Positions 25,538 through 33,254 of a stretch of 64,000 bases of DNA are shown here, in pieces (position 1 is the first letter of the stretch; every line of letters begins with the position of its first letter). A program made the position numbers and the translations under genes. The notes beneath the pieces were generated by a model, which made no database searches, had not been told where the DNA came from, and saw nothing but the letters and a program-made list of their open reading frames with translations. The DNA lies in contig NC_014935.1 of assembly GCF_000186245.1 (NCBI RefSeq), positions 1 through 64,000 on the forward strand, written 5' to 3'. Source of the DNA: Nitratifractor salsuginis DSM 16511 (lineage in GTDB: Bacteria; Campylobacterota; Campylobacteria; Campylobacterales; Sulfurovaceae).

Positions 25538-25628
25538 CCCCTCTCCCAGCTCTGAATTCTGCTCCGGATCCTGAGCAAAGTTCCTGTATACTATATCTTA
25601 TCAAATTCGCTGGAACGGTTAGATTCTT

Positions 25629-27356
25629 ATGAAAAAATATCTCTTGATCTTCACTATATTCCTGGGAGCTTCTCTGCTGAATGCCGGACCTCTCGATTTC
25701 GGCCAGACGTCACGGGAGGGCGCCTTCGTCGATCAGGCGACCGCGGCGTTGCAAAAACGGGTCAAACACTACCCCGGAGCCGACAAGCTCTACCGAGAAC
25801 TCTTCTACACTCCGGTCTGGATCGGCCCCAAAGGCCCCACCGGCTTTGCCAAGACCCTTCTCGATCGGGTGGAGCAGGACCGGACCGTTCCTCCGGTTCT
25901 GGGTTTGCGAAAAGATGCCCGAAAACTCCGCCGGGAGCTTCAGGATCTCTACGCCCGCCCTTCGAGCCTCGAGCAAAAGATCGATATGGAGCTGGCGCTG
26001 AGCCGTCTCTATCTCAACTATATGCACTATCTGCTTTACGGGGGGATCGATTGGAAAGCCTTCGACGCCAAGCGGGCGGAGCTGACCAAGAAGTACAAGA
26101 TCAAAGTGGGCTGGGAGTATTACCGGCCCAAAATGACCCCCGCTTCGCTGCTGGTAGAGGCGACGATGTCAGGAGACCTGCGCAGCGCCTTCGCCAAGGC
26201 GGAGCCCAAACGCTTCAAATATGCCAAGCTCAAAAAGGCTCTGGAGCGTTACCTGGAGATCGCCGACCGAGGCGGGTGGAAACCCCTGCCCGCTTTCAAG
26301 GCGATCAAGCCCGGGCAGAGCCATCCGGCGATCCCTCTGATCCGTCAACATCTGCGCATCGAAGGAGATCTGCCCGCTTCGGCTTCTCTCGATTCGGACA
26401 TTTACGACGAGACACTCCAAAAAGCGATGCGTCGTTACAAACTCCGCCACGGTTTGCCCGGCACGCCGGTGATCGATGCCCAGACCCGGCGCTGGCTCAA
26501 TACCAGTGTGCAGTATAAAATCGCAATGCTGCGGCTCAATCTGGACCGGATCAAATGGATCTGGCGCCAGGAGGCTCCCGTGCGGATCGAGCTCAACATC
26601 CCCGCCTTCCGCCTCTACGTCTACGAAGGTCAGCATCTGGTCGATACGATGCGGGTGGTCACCGGCAAACCCGATCACCCCACCCCCGTTTTTCACAATA
26701 CGATGAAATACATCGTGGTCAATCCCTACTGGAAGATCCCCGAGAGTATCGTCCGCTCCGAAATGCTCAAACACCTGGTCAAAGATCCCTACTACTATGA
26801 ACGGCGGGGCAAGGTACTGCACGCCGGCTGGGACGAGGATTCCCCCCGGATCGATCCCGGCACGATCAACTGGTCACAATACGTCGGCAACAACAAGACC
26901 ATCCCCTACCGCTTTATGCAGGTGCCCGGCACTCGCAATGCCCTGGGGAAGATCAAATTTCTCTTCCCCAACAAATACTCGGTCTATATCCACGACACCC
27001 CTTCCAAGAAGCTCTTTTTCCGCAGCACCCGGGCCTTCAGCCACGGCTGTATGCGGATCCAGAAGCCTCGCGAACTCTTGAAAGTCCTGGCGCTCTACAA
27101 CAGCAATATCGATGTGGAAGGGATTATGGAGCAGCTGGGGACCCGGGAAAAAGAGACCATCAGCCTCCTCCACGAAATTCCCGTAGATATCGTCTATCTC
27201 ACCGCTTTTGTCGACGATTACGGCAACCTAAACTTCCGGAAAGATATCTATCACTACGATAAATATCAGATGGATCACTACGCCTACAATCCCAAGCGGA
27301 AAACGCCGAACACCCCGGCCGCTCAGGCCAAAGCTTCCCAGCCCGCCGGCAAATAA
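25629..27356 (+). CDS. YcbB-type L,D-transpeptidase
   Basis: 575 residues with a signal peptide (MKKYLLIFTIFLGASLLNA, cleavage near 19), a scaffold/helical region, a peptidoglycan-binding domain (about 220-290) and a YkuD catalytic domain (about 315-495) with the active-site motif SHGCMRIQ (His/Cys near 472-474). Such enzymes make 3-3 cross-links in peptidoglycan or attach proteins to it, in the periplasm. The C-terminal tail (about 540-575) is basic and Pro/Ala-rich. It converges with lutC four bases away with no visible terminator. Confidence 0.9.
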   Translation: MKKYLLIFTIFLGASLLNAGPLDFGQTSREGAFVDQATAALQKRVKHYPGADKLYRELFYTPVWIGPKGPTGFAKTLLDRVEQDRTVPPVLGLRKDARKLRRELQDLYARPSSLEQKIDMELALSRLYLNYMHYLLYGGIDWKAFDAKRAELTKKYKIKVGWEYYRPKMTPASLLVEATMSGDLRSAFAKAEPKRFKYAKLKKALERYLEIADRGGWKPLPAFKAIKPGQSHPAIPLIRQHLRIEGDLPASASLDSDIYDETLQKAMRRYKLRHGLPGTPVIDAQTRRWLNTSVQYKIAMLRLNLDRIKWIWRQEAPVRIELNIPAFRLYVYEGQHLVDTMRVVTGKPDHPTPVFHNTMKYIVVNPYWKIPESIVRSEMLKHLVKDPYYYERRGKVLHAGWDEDSPRIDPGTINWSQYVGNNKTIPYRFMQVPGTRNALGKIKFLFPNKYSVYIHDTPSKKLFFRSTRAFSHGCMRIQKPRELLKVLALYNSNIDVEGIMEQLGTREKETISLLHEIPVDIVYLTAFVDDYGNLNFRKDIYHYDKYQMDHYAYNPKRKTPNTPAAQAKASQPAGK

Positions 27357-27360
27357 CTCC

Positions 27361-27915
27361 TCACACCAGAAAAACCCGCAATTCCATCGCCCCGTGGGCC
27401 CCGATGACCAGGGCCTGTTCGATATCGGCGGTCTTGGAAGGGCCCGAGAGAAAGATCCCGTAGGAGACTCGGCCAAGCTCCAGAGCGGCGTAAGCCTCCT
27501 GCATCGTAGCTACAAGCTTTTTGCGGGGCAGGATCAGCGCCAGCGTCGTCGAGAGGGTCAGAAGGGAGCGAGGATAGGCTTCGGGCCATTCCACCCAGAC
27601 GGCTCCGTTCTCCGCTACCCCCAGTTTTCCCTGCAGGATCGTTAAGTCCCTCGCCTTTCGGGGGTCGATCGGCCCGGAAGGTGCTTGGCGGGTATCGAGG
27701 AATTCTTTGGCATCGGGATAGGCGGATCGGATCGCCTCTTCGAGCTTTCCGGGATCTTCCACCCTTGTCAGATGCCCTCCGGCAGCCAGGAGGTTTTTCT
27801 CGAAAGCTTCGTCGAGATTTTCAGGTTCGGTGACAGGGACATTCCACTCCGGTCCTTTGACGGGAGGCTGTCGGCGCTTGGCCAATCGTTGGAGGATTTT
27901 TTCCCGGCTTGTCAT
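27361..27915 (-). CDS. lutC: L-lactate utilisation protein LutC
   Basis: 184-residue LUD-domain protein; the central ENGAVWVEWPEAYPRSLLTLSTTLALILP (split near 102-130) and the C-terminal LSGPSKTADIEQALVIGAHGA are characteristic. LutC is one of three subunits of the iron-sulfur lactate dehydrogenase LutABC, which oxidises L-lactate to pyruvate. It overlaps lutB by four bases. Confidence 0.92.
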   Translation of the reverse strand: MTSREKILQRLAKRRQPPVKGPEWNVPVTEPENLDEAFEKNLLAAGGHLTRVEDPGKLEEAIRSAYPDAKEFLDTRQAPSGPIDPRKARDLTILQGKLGVAENGAVWVEWPEAYPRSLLTLSTTLALILPRKKLVATMQEAYAALELGRVSYGIFLSGPSKTADIEQALVIGAHGAMELRVFLV

Positions 27916-29270
27916 CTCTGTCGCTCCTCATAGAGTTCCCGGAAGGATTTGGGAGCCGGACGCGGCAGCTCCCGATCCAGGCCCCAGGTGTTGAATCGGT
28001 TGTAGATGAGTCTTCTCGGCAGATACTTCAGGGCCCGGCCCAGTCCCCTCACCGCGGCCCGGCGCCATTTGGGGCGGGCGAGGAAAAAGGCGGCGATCCG
28101 CAGTCCCCGGCGCTTGGGGGCGAAGGCGGGGACCTGCACACACGCTTCTCTCTCCTCGTAGAGCCGGTCGTGTAGATCGATTCGGACCGGGCAGACCGCG
28201 TCGCAGGAGGCGCAGAGGGTGCAGGCGAAGGGCAGCGTGGCGTATTCGCCCGGGTCTCTCTCCCCGGCCAGGGCCGAGCCGATGGGGCCGGGGACGACGC
28301 TTTGGTAACTGTGCCCCCCGCTGCGCCGATAGACGGGGCACGTGTTCATACAGGCGCCGCAGCGGATGCAGGAGAGCAGAGCTTCCGCTTTTTTATCCAG
28401 GAGCGCGCTGCGCCCGTTGTCCACGATGACGACGCAGAGCCTGCCGCCTTCTTTGGGGCGGAGGAAATGAGACGTGTAGGCGGTAACAGCCTGCCCCGTG
28501 GCGCTGCGGGCCAGGAGGCGGGTGAAGACCCCCAGCTCCCGGGCGGAGGGGATCACCTTCTCCAGCCCCATACAGGCGATGTGCAGATCGGGCAGGGCCG
28601 TTCCCAGGTCGGCGTTGCCCTCGTTGGTGCAGACTACGATGCCCCCCTCTTCGGCGAGGGCGAAATTGACCCCGGTGATCGCGGCGTCGGCTTTCAGGAA
28701 CTTTTGGCGCAGATGGGTTCTGGCGGCCCGGGTCAGGCGCTCGGGATCGGTCTCGGAGGGGTCGGTGCCCAGATGCTCGGCGAAGATTCGGCCCACCTCC
28801 TCCTTGCGTAGGTGGATGGCCGGGAGGACGATGTGGCTGGGGGGCTGCTTCGCCAGCTGGACGATCCGCTCTCCCAGGTCGGTGTCGGTCACTTCGATCC
28901 CTTTGGCTTCCAGGTGGGGGTTGAGCCCGCACTCTTCGGTGAGCATCGACTTGCTCTTGACGACTCGCTTTGCCCCCTGCTCCTTCAGAAGCCGGGTGAC
29001 GATTTCACGCATTTCGGCGGCGTCTTCGGCCCAGTAGACTTCGATCCCGTTGGTTTGGGCCTGGGATTCGAAACGCTCCAGGTAGTGGCCCAGGTGCTCC
29101 AGGGTATGGGCTTTGATTTGCTCCGCAGCTTGGCGCAGCTCTTCCCACTCGGGGACGCTGTGCATCGCCCGGTCCCGTTTCTGGCGCACGAACCAGAGGG
29201 CTTGGTCGTGCCAGCGGGCCCGCTCGGCATTGGCGAGGAAGGCTTCGGCGTTGCGGGGATGATCAACCAT
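27912..29270 (-). CDS. lutB: L-lactate utilisation iron-sulfur protein LutB
   Basis: 452 residues: an N-terminal LUD domain (about 60-290) and a 4Fe-4S dicluster with CIRCGACMNTCPVY (near 297-310) and CTLCASCDAVCPV (near 351-363), then a C-terminal DUF3390-like tail. LutB passes electrons within the LutABC lactate dehydrogenase. It overlaps lutA by eight bases and lutC by four, so all three are co-translated. Confidence 0.93.
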   Translation of the reverse strand: MVDHPRNAEAFLANAERARWHDQALWFVRQKRDRAMHSVPEWEELRQAAEQIKAHTLEHLGHYLERFESQAQTNGIEVYWAEDAAEMREIVTRLLKEQGAKRVVKSKSMLTEECGLNPHLEAKGIEVTDTDLGERIVQLAKQPPSHIVLPAIHLRKEEVGRIFAEHLGTDPSETDPERLTRAARTHLRQKFLKADAAITGVNFALAEEGGIVVCTNEGNADLGTALPDLHIACMGLEKVIPSARELGVFTRLLARSATGQAVTAYTSHFLRPKEGGRLCVVIVDNGRSALLDKKAEALLSCIRCGACMNTCPVYRRSGGHSYQSVVPGPIGSALAGERDPGEYATLPFACTLCASCDAVCPVRIDLHDRLYEEREACVQVPAFAPKRRGLRIAAFFLARPKWRRAAVRGLGRALKYLPRRLIYNRFNTWGLDRELPRPAPKSFRELYEERQR

Positions 29271-30033
29271 CGCTCACCTCCGTCCGTCCCGCCAAAATCT
29301 CCGCGACGTGAACGAAGCGCATCGGCGTTTTGTCCCGCCGGGCCAAGCCCTCCATATGCATCAGGCAGGAGCGGTCCACGCCGGTCATAATGCTCACCCC
29401 CTTGCCGCGATGATCGGCGATGCGGTCCCTTCCCATCGCCGCGGAGACCGCGTGTTCCTGGAGACTGAAGGTCCCGCCGAATCCGCAGCACTCGTCCCGG
29501 TCGGGGCGGACAATTTCGATCCCCTCAACCTGGCTGAGCACCGCTTCGATCTTGGAAAAGTGGGGAATGTTGCGTTCGCTGGGAGAGGCGAGCTGAAGCT
29601 CCCGCAGGGCGTGGCAACTGTTGTGCAGGCCTACTCTATGGGGAAAGGAATGTTTGAGCTTTAGATTTTCTACGCCTACCACATCGTGGAGAAATTCGCA
29701 CAGTTCGAAGAGTTTGGGGGTGAAGGCGGCCAACCTTTGCGCTTTGATCAAGCCCTCGTAACGGAATTTGGCGGTGGAAATGCAGCTGCCGGCGGGGGAG
29801 ACCACATAGTCGTACTCTTCAAAAAGGTCCACGAAATGTTGGGCGAAATCTTTCGCCTCTTCCTTCAAGCCGTTGTTGAGCAGGGGTTGGCCGCAGCAGT
29901 GCTGGGGCCTTGGATACTCTACGGCAAAGCCGTGCTCCTCCAGCACTTCGAGTGTGGAGAGGGCCACGTTGGGGTAGAAGTCGTCGATATAGCAGGGGAC
30001 AAAGAGCCCCACGCGCTTGCCGTCGGCTGACAT
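29263..30033 (-). CDS. lutA: L-lactate utilisation protein LutA
   Basis: 256 residues with two cysteine-rich CCG-type motifs: HCCGQPLLNNG (near 43-53) and DECCGFGGTFSLQEH (near 179-193). This is the heterodisulfide-reductase-D-like fold that binds an unusual iron-sulfur centre. First gene of lutABC, with an AGGAGG ribosome site just before the ATG. The upstream spacer carries the second REP-like element. Confidence 0.93.
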   Translation of the reverse strand: MSADGKRVGLFVPCYIDDFYPNVALSTLEVLEEHGFAVEYPRPQHCCGQPLLNNGLKEEAKDFAQHFVDLFEEYDYVVSPAGSCISTAKFRYEGLIKAQRLAAFTPKLFELCEFLHDVVGVENLKLKHSFPHRVGLHNSCHALRELQLASPSERNIPHFSKIEAVLSQVEGIEIVRPDRDECCGFGGTFSLQEHAVSAAMGRDRIADHRGKGVSIMTGVDRSCLMHMEGLARRDKTPMRFVHVAEILAGRTEVSDG

Positions 30034-30089
30034 TCCGCTCCTCCTTTTTGACTGATATCAAAAGTCATACCATTTTTTTCTCGTTCATT

Positions 30090-30240
30090 GATGCAGGAGA
30101 TGCGACTTCAGTCGCATAGTTCTAGAAATCTTGGGCTGATTTCAGCGACTAAAGTCGCTGCCCCCAGCTCTTCACTTCGATAGATAAGCTTTGCTTTTTC
30201 CCATTGACCAATGACTAATGACCAATTGCGTAACATCAGT
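30090..30240. mobile_element. Second REP-like element with heptamer array
   Basis: Two hairpin units: ATGCGACT-TC-AGTCGCAT at 30100-30117 and CAGCGACT-AA-AGTCGCTG at 30143-30160. A heptamer array (CCATTGA, CCAATGA, CTAATGA, CCAATTG) follows at 30201-30228, then GCGTAACATCAGT. The end matches the right end of the element at 9210-9380 (TAACATCAGT), and the array matches that element's left array in reverse complement. No clean left terminal repeat is seen, so this copy is rearranged or truncated. Confidence 0.55.
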
Positions 30241-30287
30241 TTTTGAAAAAGTATAGCGCCTCCTCTCTGAGGAAAACGGCACCGGGA

Positions 30288-30905
30288 TCAAAGAAAGGTG
30301 ACGACCTCTTCGAAGGGGCGGCGCTTCTTCTCACGCGGCTCCTGGAGGCGATACCCCAGGGGCAGGAGGAGGACGCTGCGCTCTTTTTTGCGGTCCAGGC
30401 CCAGGATCTTGTCGACTTTTCTCGGCTCAAATCCCTCGATGGGACAGCTGTCCACCCCGATGAGGGAGGCGTAGACCATCATATGGTCCGCGGCGATGTA
30501 GCACTGTTTGGCCACCCAGCCCTGTATGGAGTGGAGTTTGCCGATATATTCTTCGTAGCGTCGGATATAGGCCCGGGTCGCCTCTTCGCTCAGCCCCCGG
30601 CGCCGGAACATCGCACTGTAATATTCGGGATCGGCCACCGAAGCGATCTGCCCCAGGATCACCACCAGGTCGCTGCATTCGGTGATCTGGGGCTGGTCCC
30701 AGCAGACAGGGCGCAGCGTGGCTTTGAGCTCCGGGTCCCGGATGACCAGAAAACGCCAGGCCTCCATTCCAAAGGCTGAGGGGGCCAGCCGGGCGGCTTC
30801 GAGGATGAAGCGGAGGTCTGCTTCGGGGAGTTTGCGCTCCGGGTCGAAGCGTTTGCAGGCGTGGCGGAAATAAAGCGATCGGGTCAGGGTTTCGCGGTCA
30901 CACAT
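30288..30905 (-). CDS. Nitroreductase-family FMN oxidoreductase
   Basis: 205 residues; the family pattern is clear in the RHACKRFDPERKLPEADLRFILEAARLAPSAFGMEAWRF region (split near 14-51) and the C-terminal glycine-containing PLGYRLQEPREKKRRPFEEVV. Such enzymes reduce nitro compounds, quinones or flavins with NAD(P)H; the substrate cannot be assigned. It is divergent from the speE-coaE pair. Confidence 0.88.
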   Translation of the reverse strand: MCDRETLTRSLYFRHACKRFDPERKLPEADLRFILEAARLAPSAFGMEAWRFLVIRDPELKATLRPVCWDQPQITECSDLVVILGQIASVADPEYYSAMFRRRGLSEEATRAYIRRYEEYIGKLHSIQGWVAKQCYIAADHMMVYASLIGVDSCPIEGFEPRKVDKILGLDRKKERSVLLLPLGYRLQEPREKKRRPFEEVVTFL

Positions 30906-31019
30906 CGAGGCTCCTTGGTAACAAATAGGATAAATTCTATCATCTTTTCTCCGTTTTAATGGGGCTGGGAACTCTTTGTGTTAAAATCGCCCAAACTTCC
31001 AGAGCAGAAAGGCAGAGCT

Positions 31020-31616
31020 ATGAAAGAGTTTCACTTTATTCGGGACGAGATGCTGGTGCACGTCCCTGTCTGTACCCACGCCGACCCCCGCCGTATCCTG
31101 GTCGTGGGCGGTTGCGACAATATCCGCACGGAATTGGGGAAATATTCGATCTTCGAAGAGATCATCCATATCGACGCCCACGGGGCGGCCGAAGCGCTCC
31201 GGGGACTGGGGGCCAAGAAATTCGATGTGGCCATCGTGGCTGATGACCGTTTCGGCGCCGACCGGGAGTTTTGGATCGAACTGACCAAGCTTTTGGATGA
31301 GAAGGGGCTCGCCAGCGCGATGATGAGCGACATCATCACCCAGCCGGAGCGCTCCAAAGAGGAGCTCAAGACCCTGGGGGCGATCTACCGGATCGTGATG
31401 CCCTACCGCTACGAGGGGGAGCTGCAGAGCGACGGGATCCTCCCCAACCGCTACCTGGTCCTGGCCAGCCGCTTCTACCACCCCACGGCCGATATCAACC
31501 TCCAGCGGGCGGACCTGACCGACGGGTTCCGCTACTACAACAGCGACATCGCCGTCGCCGCCTTTCAGACCCCGACCTTCGTCAATCGGGAATATCTGGG
31601 GATTATCAAGCGCTGA
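31020..31616 (+). CDS. speE: Spermidine-synthase-like protein, short form
   Basis: 198 residues that align with the Rossmann part of spermidine synthase: RRILVVGGCDNIRTELGKY (near 24-42) as the nucleotide-binding strand and loop, IIHIDAHG as the acidic strand end, VAIVADD, and the C-terminal LASRFYHPTADINLQRADL. The N-terminal beta-domain of normal enzymes (about 260-290 residues) is missing, and the usual GGGDGG loop is VGGCDN. Decarboxy-SAM aminopropyl transfer is thus uncertain. ATG 31020 follows an AAAGGCAGAG ribosome site. The TGA overlaps the coaE start by one base. Confidence 0.7.
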   Translation: MKEFHFIRDEMLVHVPVCTHADPRRILVVGGCDNIRTELGKYSIFEEIIHIDAHGAAEALRGLGAKKFDVAIVADDRFGADREFWIELTKLLDEKGLASAMMSDIITQPERSKEELKTLGAIYRIVMPYRYEGELQSDGILPNRYLVLASRFYHPTADINLQRADLTDGFRYYNSDIAVAAFQTPTFVNREYLGIIKR

Positions 31617-32212
31617 TGGCTTACGAGCACGCCGTCATCCTCACCGGAGGGATTGCTACGGGTAAGAGCACCGCGACCGCCCTGCTCCAGCTCTACGGTT
31701 TCCGGGTCATCGATGCCGACGCCATCGCCCACGAAATGCTCGACCGCCATGCCGATGAGGTGGTGAAGCGCTTCGGGGCCGAATTCCTCACCGAGGGGGG
31801 CAAAATAGACCGCAAAGCGCTGGGAGCCCATATCTTCGCCCATCCCGAAGAGCGCAAAGCCCTGGAAGCGATCCTGCACCCTCCCATCCGCGAAGAGATT
31901 CTGCGCCGGAGTGAAGAGCAGGAGCGTCTGGGCAAACCTTACCTTATCGACATTCCCCTCTTTTTCGAGAGCGGGGAGTATCCCATCGAAAAGAGCGTTG
32001 TCGTCTATACTCCAAAGGAGATTCAGTTGCGACGGCTGATGGAGCGGGACGGCTTCAGTGAAGAGGAGGCGAAGCGGCGCATTGACGCCCAGCTCGACAT
32101 CGAAGAGAAGCGTAAACGGGCCACCTGGGTGATCGACAACAGCGGGGACCTGAAGCAGCTCTCCAGAGAGTGTGAGCGGGTCAAAGAGGGAATTCTCAAA
32201 ACGTTTGAATGA
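31616..32212 (+). CDS. coaE: Dephospho-CoA kinase
   Basis: Phosphorylates the ribose 3'-OH of dephospho-CoA, the last step of coenzyme A synthesis. 198 residues with the P-loop LTGGIATGKST (near 9-19), the VIDADAIAHEML substrate segment (near 32-43) and the LIDIPLFFE motif (near 110). Its ATG lies in the speE stop codon (ATGA). Confidence 0.95.
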   Translation: MAYEHAVILTGGIATGKSTATALLQLYGFRVIDADAIAHEMLDRHADEVVKRFGAEFLTEGGKIDRKALGAHIFAHPEERKALEAILHPPIREEILRRSEEQERLGKPYLIDIPLFFESGEYPIEKSVVVYTPKEIQLRRLMERDGFSEEEAKRRIDAQLDIEEKRKRATWVIDNSGDLKQLSRECERVKEGILKTFE

Positions 32213-32218
32213 AACGTT

Positions 32219-32328
32219 TTGGTATATTGGTGTATTGGTACATTTATCTATTGGTGTTGCGTTGCACTGAAATACCAATAACCAATACACAAATATACCA
32301 ATAACAAAACCAACAAAACCGAAGGTTT
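32219..32328. repeat. Inverted TATTGGT array between coaE and dapF
   Basis: On the left, repeated (T)ATTGGT units (GGTATATTGGTGTATTGGTAC...CTATTGGTG); on the right their inverse (ATACCAATAACCAATACAC...TATACCAATAAC). The two halves can fold into an imperfect hairpin around 32260-32270. The unit spacing is 7-8 bases, like the other arrays, and no terminator or coding capacity is seen. Confidence 0.7.
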
Positions 32329-32331
32329 GCA

Positions 32332-33099
32332 ATGTTCGTCACCAAATATAACGCCAACGGCAACGATTTCGTCATCTTTCACGACAATCAGAAGCGGGAC
32401 CGCCACGAGTTGGCCAAGCTGCTCTGTGACCGCCACAAAGGGGTGGGTGCCGACGGGATGGTCGTGCTGATCCCTCACGCCGAATATGACTTCGAGTGGG
32501 AGTTTTACAACAGCGACGGCAGTGAAGCGACGATGTGCGGCAACGCTACCCGGGCGGTGGCCCACTATGCCGTCGAAAAAGGAATCAGCGTCAATGACCG
32601 TGCGGAGTTTCTCACTGGCGCGGGGGTGATCACCGCAGAGGTCAACGGCCTCTATGTGGTCACCGATATGCTCGAGCCCAAGATTCTCCGACGGGATATC
32701 GAAGAGGAGGGGCTGCAGTGGTGGCTCATCGATACCGGGGTTCCCCATCTGGTCGCCGAGGTGGAGGATCTGGAGAACTTCGACCTGGAGATGGCCCGCC
32801 GCCTCCGGGAGAAGTACGACGCCAACGTCAACATCTACACCGTCGCCGAGGATGAGCTGCGTCTGCGCACCTACGAGCGGGGAGTCGAGGGTGAAACCCT
32901 CGCCTGCGGTACCGGGATGACCGCCTGCTACGTTCGCGCCAGAGAAGAAGGCAAGGCTCGGGACCTCTGTATCGTCTTCCCCCGCAGTGGCGACGAACTC
33001 TATCTGGAGTACAAAGAGGGGCGCTACCGCTTTGGCGGCAAGGTGGACAAAACCTTCGTCGCGGAGCTGACCCTCGATATTCCCCACTATATGCTTTGA
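32332..33099 (+). CDS. dapF: Diaminopimelate epimerase
   Basis: Interconverts LL- and meso-diaminopimelate for lysine and peptidoglycan synthesis. 255 residues with both catalytic cysteines in context: MCGNATRAVAHYA (Cys near 68) and LACGTGMTACY (Cys near 196), plus the N-terminal KYNANGNDFVIF. Slightly shorter than E. coli DapF (274), as is usual in this phylum. The ATG follows the array-derived spacer; no strong Shine-Dalgarno is seen. Confidence 0.94.
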   Translation: MFVTKYNANGNDFVIFHDNQKRDRHELAKLLCDRHKGVGADGMVVLIPHAEYDFEWEFYNSDGSEATMCGNATRAVAHYAVEKGISVNDRAEFLTGAGVITAEVNGLYVVTDMLEPKILRRDIEEEGLQWWLIDTGVPHLVAEVEDLENFDLEMARRLREKYDANVNIYTVAEDELRLRTYERGVEGETLACGTGMTACYVRAREEGKARDLCIVFPRSGDELYLEYKEGRYRFGGKVDKTFVAELTLDIPHYML

Positions 33100-33102
33100 C
33101 AA

Positions 33103-33140
33103 GTAATGAGCAACCGAGCAACCGAGTAATGAGTAACTGA
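33103..33140. repeat. GCAACCGA/GTAATGA-type array after dapF
   Basis: GTAATGA, GCAACCGA, GCAACCGA, GTAATGA, GTAACTGA, the reverse complement of the unit order at 17772-17816 and 20099-20136. It starts three bases after the dapF stop. Confidence 0.8.
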
Positions 33141-33183
33141 TTGAGTGAGGAATCAATTACTTGGTGCGGTAATAATACACTCT

Positions 33184-33211
33184 CTCAACGCTCAGCGCTC
33201 AACACTTGACG
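33184..33211. repeat. Heptamer array, CTCAACG type
   Basis: CTCAACG, CTCAGCG, CTCAACA, CTTGACG, then looser CTCAT-GACG units up to about 33229. Same family as 9504-9531. Confidence 0.7.
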
Positions 33212-33254
33212 CTCATCTGACGCTCATCACCCCTTGCCCGATAAAGGATCGCCT

